NCBI RefSeq assembly: GCF_000494755.1
Contig: NC_022657.1
Location: forward strand, 9,312,072 to 9,376,071
Direction of reading: 5' to 3'
Length of the DNA stretch: 64,000 bases
Source of the DNA: Amorphoplanes friuliensis DSM 7358
Lineage (GTDB): Bacteria > Actinomycetota > Actinomycetes > Mycobacteriales > Micromonosporaceae
The notes under the pieces were generated by a model, which worked only from the letters and a program-made list of their open reading frames with translations, did not search any database and was not told where the DNA came from. Below are positions 40,592 to 48,959 of the stretch, in pieces. The translations under genes were made by a program, and so were the position numbers. The first letter of the stretch is position 1. The number at the start of each line of letters is the position of its first letter.

Positions 40592-42136
40592 GTGACCCAG
40601 GTCGGCGAAGGCCACGAGACCGCGGCCGATGAGGCCGGACCGGTCATCACCTTCGGTGCACCCACCGTCGGTGAGATCCTGGCCGAGCGTTATCAGCTCG
40701 AGGAACACGTCAACGACGACAGCGCCGGGCGACAGGTCTGGCGCGGCATCGACGTGATCCTGCGACGCCCCGTGGCGGTCGTGCTGCGGCACCCCGGTGG
40801 CGATTCGGCCACCGAGATGTTGCAGGCGGCGGTCGACGCGAGTCGCGTCATCCACCCCAATCTTGTCGGCGTCTACGACGCGATCGACGAGGACGCCCGT
40901 GCCTACGTCGTCCGCGAGTGGGTCGACGGCGAGGCGTTGCGGGAGCTCATCGCGCAGGAGGGTCCGCTGGACCCCGCCCGCGCCACGTCCATCGCGCACT
41001 CCATCGCCGATGCACTGGCCGCGGTCCACGCGACCGGGATGGTTCACGGCAACGTGCACCCCGGCACCACGCTCATCGGCGACGACGGACGGGTGGTGCT
41101 CGCCGACGCGCGCGCCGACTCCGCCGACAGCACCGAGACCGACGTCCGTGCGGTCGGCGGCATCCTCTACTTCGCGCTGACCGGTCACTGGCCGCACACC
41201 GAGATCGGCCGCTCGTCGCTGCCCGACGCCCGGCGTGACGGCAACGACGCGATCGTGGCGCCCCGGCAGATCCGGGCCGGCATCCCGGCCTATCTCGACG
41301 ATCTGACGATGGACCTGCTCGACAAGCGGGTGGCGACCCCCGAGGCCGACGCGCTCGCCGCCGAGCTCGCCCGCCTGGACTCGGCCGACGACGACTACGA
41401 GGACGTCGGCCCGCTGCGGTTCGCCCAGGGCACGTCGTCCGAGCCGGTGCGCAGCACCCGCAAGATCGTTATCGGGGTCGGTGCGCTCGCCGTCATCGCG
41501 GTGCTCGGCCTGATCTTCGGCATCCAGGCGATCAGCAACTCGGGCAAGGACACCCCGCAGAACACCACGCAGGCCAACACCGCACCTCAGGGCAACACGT
41601 CAGACGACGGCAGCGGCACCGGTACGGGTGAGGAACCTCCCGCCGCCGCGCCGAAGAAGATCGCCCTGACCTCTGACATGGTCCGCATCGTCGACCCGCC
41701 GGAGGGTGACCGCACCGACGAGGGTGAGGCCGCCTACACCGTCGACGACAACAAGGACACCGTCTGGAAGACCTCGGGCTTCCGCGAGTCGAAGTTCTAC
41801 AACAAGCCCGGCATGGGCCTGCTGATCAACCTCGGTAGCCCGCGGACCGTCACCGACGTCCGGGTCGAGACCTCGGCGCCGGGCATCGCGATGGACATCC
41901 GGACCGGCACCAGCGACCCGGGCAACAGCTCCGACGGCGACGACCAGATCGTCAAGAACTACAAGAAGCTCGGCGACGGCGACACCGAGAAGACGGACGG
42001 CACCAACGCGGTCTTCCCGGTCTTCGACGAGAACCAGAAGTACCAGTACATCCTGGTCTTCATCACCGAGCTGCCCCGCGACACCGACGGCAAGTACCGC
42101 GCCGAGATCAGCAAGGTCGAGGTCTACGGCAACTGA
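40592..42136 (+). CDS. Membrane pseudokinase with extracellular carbohydrate-binding-like domain
   Basis: 514 residues. Residues 25-270 have a Ser/Thr kinase fold (ERYQLEEHV, PNLVGVYDAIDEDARAYVVREWVDGEAL). The catalytic residues are lost: HRD reads HGNVHPG (152-158) and DFG reads ADARAD, so it is a pseudokinase. A membrane helix near 290-312 leads to a Thr/Gly linker and a C-terminal galactose-binding-like beta domain (TVDDNKDTVWKTSGF, LGSPRTVTDVRVETSAPG). The mycobacterial MviN protein carries both these modules fused to the flippase; here they are separate. GTG 40592 has GGGAGG upstream. Confidence 0.85.
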   Translation: MTQVGEGHETAADEAGPVITFGAPTVGEILAERYQLEEHVNDDSAGRQVWRGIDVILRRPVAVVLRHPGGDSATEMLQAAVDASRVIHPNLVGVYDAIDEDARAYVVREWVDGEALRELIAQEGPLDPARATSIAHSIADALAAVHATGMVHGNVHPGTTLIGDDGRVVLADARADSADSTETDVRAVGGILYFALTGHWPHTEIGRSSLPDARRDGNDAIVAPRQIRAGIPAYLDDLTMDLLDKRVATPEADALAAELARLDSADDDYEDVGPLRFAQGTSSEPVRSTRKIVIGVGALAVIAVLGLIFGIQAISNSGKDTPQNTTQANTAPQGNTSDDGSGTGTGEEPPAAAPKKIALTSDMVRIVDPPEGDRTDEGEAAYTVDDNKDTVWKTSGFRESKFYNKPGMGLLINLGSPRTVTDVRVETSAPGIAMDIRTGTSDPGNSSDGDDQIVKNYKKLGDGDTEKTDGTNAVFPVFDENQKYQYILVFITELPRDTDGKYRAEISKVEVYGN

Positions 42137-42170
42137 CGGCGGCGGTCCGCGTGCTGTCGCCCGGTTCGGC

Positions 42171-42176
42171 TAGATT
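42171..42176 (+). promoter_or_regulatory. -10 box for a leaderless sigM transcript
   Basis: TAGATT ends six bases before GTG 42183, and no ribosome site is visible, consistent with leaderless transcription. The -35 is unclear. Confidence 0.4.
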
Positions 42177-42182
42177 GCTGGC

Positions 42183-42914
42183 GTGACCACGGGTGACGCG
42201 CAGACCGACGCGACCGGCCCGGGCGAGAGCCCGGAGCCGACCGACGCCGAGCTGCTGCGCTCGCACGTCGACGGCGATCCGCACGCCTTCAACGAGCTGG
42301 TCCGCCGGCATCGTGACCGTCTCTGGGCGGTGGCCCTGCGCACGATCGGCGACCGCGAGGAGGCCGCCGACGCCGTCCAGGACGCGCTGCTCTCCGCTCA
42401 CCGCGGTGCGGCGCGGTTCCGCGGCGACTCGGCCGTCACGACCTGGATGCACCGCATCGTGGTGAACGCCTGCCTGGACCGCATCCGCCGGCGGCAGGCT
42501 CACCCCACCGTCCCGCTGCCCGACGGCCGGCACTCCGACGACGGCGGCGTGGGCGGGACCGAGCCCACCGCCCCGGCGCCCGACCATGACACCGCTCTGG
42601 TCGTGCGTGCGGCGCTGGCGGCCCTCCCGGCCGAGCAGCGTGCCGCCCTGGTGCTCGTCGACGTCCAGGGTTACCCGGTGATCGAGGCCGCCGAGATCCT
42701 CGGGGTCGCCGAGGGCACCATCAAGAGTCGCTGCGCCCGCGGCCGCGCCCGGATGGCTCTGGCTCTCGGACACCTGCGTACGGGTTCCGACGAGCCGCCG
42801 GGTAGGGGAGACGGTGGTCACGCCGGGAACCGAGGGGCTGCCGCGCGCGTCCCATCCGGGTCGGGAGCGGCAGCGCAGCACCCGTCCGTGCCTGACAGAG
42901 GGGACCAGCAGTGA
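42183..42914 (+). CDS. sigM: ECF RNA polymerase sigma factor SigM
   Basis: 243 residues. Region 2 has FNELVRRHRDRLWAVALRTIGD and EEAADAVQDALLSAHRGAARFRG. Region 4 has ALPAEQRAALVLVDVQGYPVIEAAEILGVAEGTIKSRCARGRARM. A disordered tail of about 45 residues follows. Position between murJ/pseudokinase and trxB matches sigM in Streptomyces and mycobacteria. The stop overlaps the partner start in GTGA. It is expected to respond to envelope or redox stress; the stimulus cannot be read from sequence. Confidence 0.92.
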   Translation: MTTGDAQTDATGPGESPEPTDAELLRSHVDGDPHAFNELVRRHRDRLWAVALRTIGDREEAADAVQDALLSAHRGAARFRGDSAVTTWMHRIVVNACLDRIRRRQAHPTVPLPDGRHSDDGGVGGTEPTAPAPDHDTALVVRAALAALPAEQRAALVLVDVQGYPVIEAAEILGVAEGTIKSRCARGRARMALALGHLRTGSDEPPGRGDGGHAGNRGAAARVPSGSGAAAQHPSVPDRGDQQ

Positions 42915-43882
42915 CCGGGGCAGAGTTCAGCGGGGTCGATGTCGACCTGCTGGCCGACTATGTCGGCGGCGCGCTGGAGGGCACCCCCGACGAGGCTGTG
43001 GTCGCGGCACTGATCGCGGACGATCCCGCCTGGCGCGAGGCGCACGAGCTGCTCTCCGGTGGCGTCGTCACGGTCACGTCCCAGCTGGCTGAGTTCGGGT
43101 CGGCACCCGAGCCGATGCCCGCCGACGTCATCGCGCGGCTCGACGCCGCATTGCTTGCTGTTGATGCGCCCGCCGATGTCATTCCGATCGACCGGGCTTT
43201 CCGGGATGCCACGGCGCCCCGGAAGGAGACGGGGACCGGTGATGCCGGTGCTGCGCCTGCTACGCGCCTGGTCGCCGTACCGTCGGAGGCTCCTCGGAAG
43301 CGTGCCCGCCGGCTGCGGTGGGCCGCGCCGATCGGCATCGCCGCCGGGGTGATCGCGTTCATCGGTTTCGGCGCTCAGGGCTTCACCGGCGGCTCGGACG
43401 ACACGCAGACCTCGTCGGCCGGTTCGGCGGCGGACGAGGCGGCGCCTCGTGCCGCGGCGGGCAAGGATCTTGCTGTTCCCGGCGTGGTCGCGGTGCTGGA
43501 GGCGACAGGCACCGACTACACGCTGGAGACTCTCGGCCAGGCCGGCGCCCGGGCGATGGCTGCACCGTCACTGCCCGAGGACGCCGGCAGTGTCCGCAAG
43601 AGCGAGCCCACCGCCGGTGTGATGTCCGATACCGCTGCCAAGGACGCACTGAGCCGGCTGCGGGTCAACGAGGCGCTGCTCGCCTGCATCAATGCCATCG
43701 CCGACGAGAGCGGGCTGGCGCCGATCACCGCCCAGAGTGCGGATTTCGCGCGCTATCGGGGTGCGCCTGCCGTGATCGTCAACTTCACCTCCACCGGCGG
43801 CACCTGGGTCTGGGCCGTCGGTCCCGAGTGCGGCACGCGCGGAGTCGGCGCCGACAAGCTCGGTTCCGTGCAGGTAGGCTGA
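42911..43882 (+). CDS. Membrane anti-sigma-like partner of SigM
   Basis: 323 residues. A cytoplasmic N-terminus (VDVDLLADYVGGALEGTPDEAVVAALIADDPAW) has the helical pattern of anti-sigma domains but lacks the HxxxCxxC zinc motif. A single membrane helix near 137-158 (WAAPIGIAAGVIAFIGFGAQG) and an extracytoplasmic C-terminal domain with two Cys (LLACINAI, GPECGTRG) follow. Translational coupling to sigM supports an anti-sigma function (inference). GTG 42911 start. Confidence 0.75.
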   Translation: MTGAEFSGVDVDLLADYVGGALEGTPDEAVVAALIADDPAWREAHELLSGGVVTVTSQLAEFGSAPEPMPADVIARLDAALLAVDAPADVIPIDRAFRDATAPRKETGTGDAGAAPATRLVAVPSEAPRKRARRLRWAAPIGIAAGVIAFIGFGAQGFTGGSDDTQTSSAGSAADEAAPRAAAGKDLAVPGVVAVLEATGTDYTLETLGQAGARAMAAPSLPEDAGSVRKSEPTAGVMSDTAAKDALSRLRVNEALLACINAIADESGLAPITAQSADFARYRGAPAVIVNFTSTGGTWVWAVGPECGTRGVGADKLGSVQVG

Positions 43883-43947
43883 GCAGACGGCGTCCCGCCC
43901 GGCGTGAGGTCGGCCACCTATGCCCTCCCACACATGCCGTGACGCGT

Positions 43948-43974
43948 GGGAATGCGCCCTCATACGATGACGTT
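43948..43974 (+). promoter_or_regulatory. Sigma-R-type promoter of trxB-trxA
   Basis: GGGAAT at 43948-43953, an 18-base spacer, then GTT at 43972-43974. This matches the Streptomyces sigma-R / mycobacterial SigH consensus (GGAAT-N18-GTT). trxBA is a classic target of that disulfide-stress regulon. The leader would be about 45 bases. Confidence 0.75.
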
Positions 43975-44026
43975 CCAGCATGCGATGTCGCCGGTGAACC
44001 GGCGAAACCAGACTGAGGAGTCGGCA

Positions 44027-44986
44027 GTGGACGAGGTCCGAAACCTGATCATCATCGGCTCGGGTCCGTCCGGTTACACCGCAGCGCTCTACGCGGCCCG
44101 GGCGAACCTCAAGCCGCTGGTCATCGAGGGTGTGCAGTCCGGTGGTGCGCTGATGACCACCACCGAGGTCGAGAACTTCCCGGGTCACCCGGACGGCATC
44201 ATGGGCCCCGAGCTCATGGACAACATGCGCAAGCAGGCCGAGAAGTTCGGCGCCGAGTTCATCACCGACGACGTCACCCGCGTCGAGCTGGGCGACCGGC
44301 CCACCGAGGCCGGCACCGAGGGTCTGAAGACCGTCTGGGTGGGCGAGAAGGAATACTTCGCCCGCGCGGTCATCCTCTCCACCGGCTCCGCGTGGCGTCC
44401 GCTGGGTGTGCCCGGCGAGCAGGAGCTGCTCGGTCACGGTGTCTCGTCGTGTGCCACCTGTGACGGTTTCTTCTTCCGCAACCAGCACATCATCGTGGTG
44501 GGCGGCGGTGACTCCGCGATGGAGGAGGCCACCTTCCTCACCCGCTTCGCCGAGACCGTGACGATCGTGCACCGCCGCGACTCGTTCCGGGCCAGCAAGG
44601 TCATGCAGCTGCGCGCGCAGAGCAACCCGAAGATCAAGGTCGAGTGGAACAGCGTCGTCGAGGAGATCCTCGGTGACGACGGCAAGGTCAGCGGCGCCCG
44701 GCTGCGTAACCTGCAGACCGGCGAGACCAAGGTTCTCGACGTCACCGGCGTTTTTGTCGCCATCGGCCACGACCCCCGCAGCGAGCTGTTCAAGGGTCAG
44801 GTCGAGATGGACGACGAGGGCTACGTGAAGGTCGACGCGCCGAGCACGCGCACCAACCTCTCGGGTGTTTTTGCCGCCGGCGACCTCGTCGACCACACGT
44901 ACCGCCAGGCCATCACGGCCTCCGGCACGGGTTGTGCCGCCGCCCTCGACGCAGAACGCTTCATCGCCTCGTTCGTAGAGCTGTAA
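44027..44986 (+). CDS. trxB: Thioredoxin reductase
   Basis: 319 residues. It has the FAD motif IIGSGPSGYTAALYAARA, the redox-active pair CATC in VSSCATCDGFF, the NADPH motif VVGGGDSAMEEATFL and the C-terminal FAD motif GVFAAGDLVDHTYRQAITA. The enzyme passes electrons from NADPH to thioredoxin. GTG 44027 has GAGGAG upstream. It forms an operon with trxA (16-base gap) behind a sigma-R-type promoter. Confidence 0.97.
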   Translation: MDEVRNLIIIGSGPSGYTAALYAARANLKPLVIEGVQSGGALMTTTEVENFPGHPDGIMGPELMDNMRKQAEKFGAEFITDDVTRVELGDRPTEAGTEGLKTVWVGEKEYFARAVILSTGSAWRPLGVPGEQELLGHGVSSCATCDGFFFRNQHIIVVGGGDSAMEEATFLTRFAETVTIVHRRDSFRASKVMQLRAQSNPKIKVEWNSVVEEILGDDGKVSGARLRNLQTGETKVLDVTGVFVAIGHDPRSELFKGQVEMDDEGYVKVDAPSTRTNLSGVFAAGDLVDHTYRQAITASGTGCAAALDAERFIASFVEL

Positions 44987-45002
44987 ATCAGGAGGAGTTT
45001 CC

Positions 45003-45326
45003 GTGGGAGCAACCAAGGCGGTCACCGACGCGACTTTCGTCACCGACGTGCTGCAGTCCGACAAGCCGGTTCTGGTGGACTTCTGGGCCGAGTGGTGCGC
45101 CCCCTGTAAAAAGGTGGACCCGCTGCTCGCCGAGATCGCCACCGAAATGGGCGACAAGGTGCAGATCGTCAAGGTCAACATCGACGAGAACCCGGAGACC
45201 GCCCGCGCCTACCGGGTGATGTCCGTGCCGACGCTGACCATGTTCAAGGGCGGCGAGGCGGTCAACTCCGTCGCCGGCGCCAAGCCCAAGGGTGCCCTGG
45301 TGAACTTCATCGAGTCGGCGCTCTGA
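45003..45326 (+). CDS. trxA: Thioredoxin
   Basis: 107 residues, a single thioredoxin fold with active site WCAPC (C32, C35), the FWAEWCAPCKK helix and the cis-Pro loop VMSVPTLTMFKGG. The general disulfide reductant and partner of the upstream reductase. GTG 45003 follows a perfect AGGAGG. A strong terminator lies directly downstream. Confidence 0.97.
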   Translation: MGATKAVTDATFVTDVLQSDKPVLVDFWAEWCAPCKKVDPLLAEIATEMGDKVQIVKVNIDENPETARAYRVMSVPTLTMFKGGEAVNSVAGAKPKGALVNFIESAL

Positions 45327-45339
45327 CCTGCTCTTGATG

Positions 45340-45369
45340 ACGCCCCGCATCGATCCGGATGCGGGGCGT
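45340..45369 (+). terminator. Terminator of trxB-trxA
   Basis: 12-bp perfect stem (ACGCCCCGCATC / GATGCGGGGCGT), 6-base loop, then TGTTCTTT. It starts 14 bases after the trxA stop. Confidence 0.9.
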
Positions 45370-45510
45370 TGTTCTTTGCCGGGGTAGTTGTCCACCCCGC
45401 TCGTGATTCCCCGCACGGAGCGCCCATCGACGTCCGGCCACCCCGGACGCCGAGGAGTACGCTCCGTTAGTTGCCCTCTGCTCTACCCCTCAGTCGTTAG
45501 GGAGCCGCGC

Positions 45511-46662
45511 GTGCGTTCGATCCGACGTGGAGACACCGGACCGGCCGTGGAGGAGATCCAGTCGATCCTGGTCGGCCTGGAGCTGCTTCCGGCTCCGGGC
45601 GAGACCTTCGACCAAGCCACCGAGAATGCCGTCCGAGCCTTCCAGCAGAGCCGCGGCATCGGTGTCGACGGCATGGTCGGCCCGGAGACCTGGCAGGCCC
45701 TCGACGGCGCCCGCTGGAAGCTCGGTGCCCGGACGCTCTACCACTCGGTGCCGACGTCACTGGTCGGTGAGGATGTCCGGGCGCTGCAGGAGCGGCTCCT
45801 GGAGATGGGCTTCGACAGCGGCCGCGCCGACGGCATCTACGGACCGCGGACGGCCCGGGCGGTGGCGCAGTTCCAGCGCGAGGTCGGCCTGACCCCGGAC
45901 GGCTCGTGCGGACCGCAGACCATGAAGGGGCTACGCCGGCTCGGCCGCAAGGTCGTCGGTGGCCGACCCCAGTGGCTGCGCGAGGCCGAGGCGTTCCGCC
46001 AGTCCGGTTCCAGCCTGGTCGGCAAGACGATCGTGATCGACCCCGGCCACGGCGGCGCGGAGGACCTCGGTGTGGTCGTGCCCGACGGGCAGCTGCGCTG
46101 GACCGAGGCCGACCTGTCGTTCGACATCGCGACGCGGCTCGAGGGCCGGCTGCTCGCCGCCGGCATGCGCGTCCACCTGACCCGCGGCCCGTCGCCGGCC
46201 CAGCCGATGACCGGCCAGGAACGTGCGGCACTGGCCAACAGCCTCGGCGCCGACCTCCTGATCTCCCTGCACCTCGACGGCCAGGAGTCACCGGCCGCCG
46301 ACGGCGTGGCGAGCTACCACTACGGCACCGGCAACGGCCTCACCTCGACGGTGGGGGAGCGGCTGGCCAACCTCGTCCAGCGCGAGATCGTCGTGCGGAC
46401 GGGCATGCGGGACTGCCGCATCCACTCCAAGACGTGGGAGCTGCTGCGCCTGACGCGCATGCCCGCCGTACGCGTGGACCTGGGTTATCTGACCTCGCCC
46501 GTCGACCGGGAGCGGCTGATCGATCCGTCCTTCCGCGAACAGATCGTCGAGGCGATCCTGGCGGCGGTGCAGCGGATGTACTTCCCCGTCGAGGCGGACG
46601 TGCCGACGGGCTCGATCGACGTGCGGCAGCTGCGCCTGGCTCTGGCCTCGCGCAACGCCTGA
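45511..46662 (+). CDS. cwlM: CwlM-like N-acetylmuramoyl-L-alanine amidase-fold protein
   Basis: 383 residues. Two peptidoglycan-binding repeats (about 5-65 and 85-145: AVRAFQQSRGIGVDGMVGPETW; AVAQFQREVGLTPDGSCGP) precede an Amidase_3 domain (IVIDPGHGG, WTEADLSFDIATRLE, LLISLHLDG). The usual second catalytic Glu lies in a VEIGFLSN-type segment; here it reads VDLGYLTS, with Asp. There is no signal peptide, so the protein stays in the cytoplasm, as for mycobacterial CwlM, which activates MurA rather than cutting the wall. The same role is inferred here. GTG 45511 has GGGAG upstream. Confidence 0.85.
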   Translation: MRSIRRGDTGPAVEEIQSILVGLELLPAPGETFDQATENAVRAFQQSRGIGVDGMVGPETWQALDGARWKLGARTLYHSVPTSLVGEDVRALQERLLEMGFDSGRADGIYGPRTARAVAQFQREVGLTPDGSCGPQTMKGLRRLGRKVVGGRPQWLREAEAFRQSGSSLVGKTIVIDPGHGGAEDLGVVVPDGQLRWTEADLSFDIATRLEGRLLAAGMRVHLTRGPSPAQPMTGQERAALANSLGADLLISLHLDGQESPAADGVASYHYGTGNGLTSTVGERLANLVQREIVVRTGMRDCRIHSKTWELLRLTRMPAVRVDLGYLTSPVDRERLIDPSFREQIVEAILAAVQRMYFPVEADVPTGSIDVRQLRLALASRNA

Positions 46663-46677
46663 CCTTCAAGCTCGGTG

Positions 46678-46703
46678 AACGGCGGCCCTTCGGGGCCGCC
46701 GTT
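46678..46703 (+). terminator. Terminator of cwlM with UUCG tetraloop
   Basis: 11-bp perfect stem (AACGGCGGCCC / GGGCCGCCGTT) closed by C(TTCG)G and followed by TTCCGTT. It lies 15 bases after the cwlM stop. Confidence 0.9.
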
Positions 46704-46800
46704 TCCGTTCCGGCCGAAATGCCGCCGCCAGGTGCCGGCGTGCTGGCTTCGGCCGGCGAGGTGCCGGCGTGTCGGCTTCGATCGGCGAGCTGCCGGCGGC

Positions 46801-47466
46801 TCAGCTTTCGGTGGAGGTGGTGGCCGGCACCGGGCGGACCGGGCGCAGCAGCGTCTCGGGGCTCATCGAGCCGAGGAGTTTCTCCAGCGCGTATTCGACG
46901 TCCGACTTCCAGGACAGCGCGGTGCGCAGCTCCAGCCGGAGCCGCGGGTAGCGCGGGTGCGGGCGGACTGTCTTGAAGCCGACCGACAGGAAGAAGTCGA
47001 CCGGGGCGACGCAGCCCTCCTCGCCCTCACCGGCCTCGCCGAACTTCGCGTCACCGAACGCCTCGATGGCCTTCACGCCGCGCTTGGTGAGATCACGGGC
47101 CACACCCTGCACCAGCATCCGGCCCAGACCGCCGCCCGCGAACGCCGCCACGACGTGCGCGGTCATCAGCAGCGCCGCGTCGGCCGAGACCGGGGACGTG
47201 GGGAACGCCATGGACCGCGGGACGTACGCGGGTGGGGCGTACATGACAAAGCCGGCCGGCATGCCGTCGACGTAGGCGAGCTTTCCGCAGGACCCCCACT
47301 CGAGGAGGGTCTGTGACACCCAGGCTTCCTTTTCGAGCCCAGGATCGCCGGAGGCGCACGCGCGCTCGGCGGACACCGGGTCGAGCTCCCAGTAGACGCA
47401 CTGGCGGCAGGGCCGGGGCAGGTCTTCGAGCGTGTCGAGGGTCAGATTGACCAGGCGTCGCGACAT
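46801..47466 (-). CDS. GNAT-family acetyltransferase
   Basis: 222 residues. An N-terminal CRQCVYWELDP segment (two Cys) is followed by a GNAT core with the acetyl-CoA loop AGGGLGRMLVQGVA and a KAIEAFGD strand. The C-terminus has FFLSVGFKTVRPHPRYPRLRLEL. This Cys-bearing GNAT group is conserved near cwlM/trx in actinobacteria; the substrate is unknown. ATG 47466 has AAGGGG upstream. Divergent from the aminotransferase gene. Confidence 0.85.
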   Translation of the reverse strand: MSRRLVNLTLDTLEDLPRPCRQCVYWELDPVSAERACASGDPGLEKEAWVSQTLLEWGSCGKLAYVDGMPAGFVMYAPPAYVPRSMAFPTSPVSADAALLMTAHVVAAFAGGGLGRMLVQGVARDLTKRGVKAIEAFGDAKFGEAGEGEEGCVAPVDFFLSVGFKTVRPHPRYPRLRLELRTALSWKSDVEYALEKLLGSMSPETLLRPVRPVPATTSTES

Positions 47467-47666
47467 GCGGGACCCCTTGAAAGATCGGTGATTTGTCCGG
47501 ACTCGAAGCACGGTCCTGTTCACGTGCCGTCCGCGCCCCCGCAGGGATACTACGCCGCAATGGCCTTGAACGGGAGCGCATCGGTGCTTATCCCCGGGCG
47601 CGGGCATGCATCTGACGTTTAGCATGGACGCCGATGTGACCAGCCAACTTTCGAGGTGAAGCCGCT

Positions 47667-48959
47667 ATGACCGGCACTACTCAAGACGATTACACCGATC
47701 GGTACGCGCGGCGTGTCCGCGGGATGACCACGTCCGAGATCCGCGCTCTCTTCGCCGTCGCCAGCCGTCCCGAGGTGGTCTCACTGGCCGGCGGATCGCC
47801 GTACATCGCGGCGCTTCCCCTGGACGCGGTCGGCGAGATGATGGGCCGCCTGGCGTCCGAGCTCGGCACGACCAGCCTTCAGTACGGCATCGGCCAGGGC
47901 ACGATCGAACTCCGCGAACGCATCTGCGAGGTCATGAGCCTTTCCGGCATCGACGGCGCCTCGCCCGACGACGTCGTGGTGACCGTCGGCGGCCAGCAAG
48001 GGCTCGACCTGGTGGCACGGCTGTTCCTGGACCCGGGTGACGTGGTGCTCGCCGAGGGGCCGACCTACGTCGGCGCACTCGGCGTGTTCCAGGCCGCCCA
48101 GGCACAGGTGCGGCACGTGGCCATGGACGCAGACGGGCTCATCCCGGCAGCACTCGAGGCGGCCATAGCTGCAGCGGCGGGGCGGGTGAAGTTCCTCTAC
48201 ACGATCCCGACGTACCAGAACCCGGCCGGTGTCACCCTCTCCGATGCACGCCGCGACGAGATCCTGGCCATCTGCGAACGGCACGGACTGCTGATCGTCG
48301 AGGACGACCCGTACGGGATGCTCGGTTTTGAGGGTGAGGCGCCGCGGCCGCTGCGTGCCCGCAAACGCGAGGGGATCATCTACGTCAGCACGTTCTCCAA
48401 GACCTTCGCGCCGGGCCTGCGGGTCGGGTGGGTCCTGGCCCCTCATGCCGTCCGCGAAAAGCTGGTGATGGCCAGCGAGGCGAACATCCTGTGCCCGAGC
48501 GCGTTCGCCCAGGGCGCCGTCACGCAATATCTGACGACCATGCCGTGGCGCGAGCAGATCAAGTCCTACCGCGAGATCTACCGCGAACGCCGGGACGCCC
48601 TCCTCGACAGCCTCCGCGACCTGATGCCCGCCGGCACCACGTGGACCGAGCCGAAGGGCGGCCTGTTCGTGTGGGCCACCCTCCCCGAAGGCCTCGACTC
48701 GAAGGCGATGATGCCGCGCGCCATCGCCGCCCGCGTCGCCTACGTGCCCGGCACCGGCTTCTACGCCGACGGGACAGGCACCGGGAACATCCGGCTGAAC
48801 TTCTCGTTCCCGCCGCCGGAACGCATTCGTGAGGGCGTACGCAGGCTGGCCGGGGTGATGGAGCAGGAGCTGGCCCTGCGCGCGGTTTTCGGACCGACCG
48901 CGGCCCCTCGCCGTCGTGGGCACGCCGGTGCCGACACTCCCGGCCCCGACTTGGCATGA
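47667..48959 (+). CDS. PLP-dependent aminotransferase (class I/II, AAT fold)
   Basis: 430 residues. The N-terminal GMTTSEIRALFAVASRPEVVSLAGG matches MocR-like/2-aminoadipate-type transaminases. The cofactor segments are VTVGGQQGLDLVARLF, YTIPTYQNPAGVTLS, VEDDPYGML and the Schiff-base Lys in STFSKTFAPGLRVGW. It lacks a GntR DNA-binding domain, so it is an enzyme, not a regulator. Substrate unknown. It overlaps the following ligase gene by four bases (ATGA), so the two form an operon. Confidence 0.88.
   Translation: MTGTTQDDYTDRYARRVRGMTTSEIRALFAVASRPEVVSLAGGSPYIAALPLDAVGEMMGRLASELGTTSLQYGIGQGTIELRERICEVMSLSGIDGASPDDVVVTVGGQQGLDLVARLFLDPGDVVLAEGPTYVGALGVFQAAQAQVRHVAMDADGLIPAALEAAIAAAAGRVKFLYTIPTYQNPAGVTLSDARRDEILAICERHGLLIVEDDPYGMLGFEGEAPRPLRARKREGIIYVSTFSKTFAPGLRVGWVLAPHAVREKLVMASEANILCPSAFAQGAVTQYLTTMPWREQIKSYREIYRERRDALLDSLRDLMPAGTTWTEPKGGLFVWATLPEGLDSKAMMPRAIAARVAYVPGTGFYADGTGTGNIRLNFSFPPPERIREGVRRLAGVMEQELALRAVFGPTAAPRRRGHAGADTPGPDLA

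Noticed and set aside
38605..40665. 686-codon minus-strand open frame opposite murJ
   Set aside because: Asp/Arg/His-rich with no domain; murJ on the plus strand has full family motifs.
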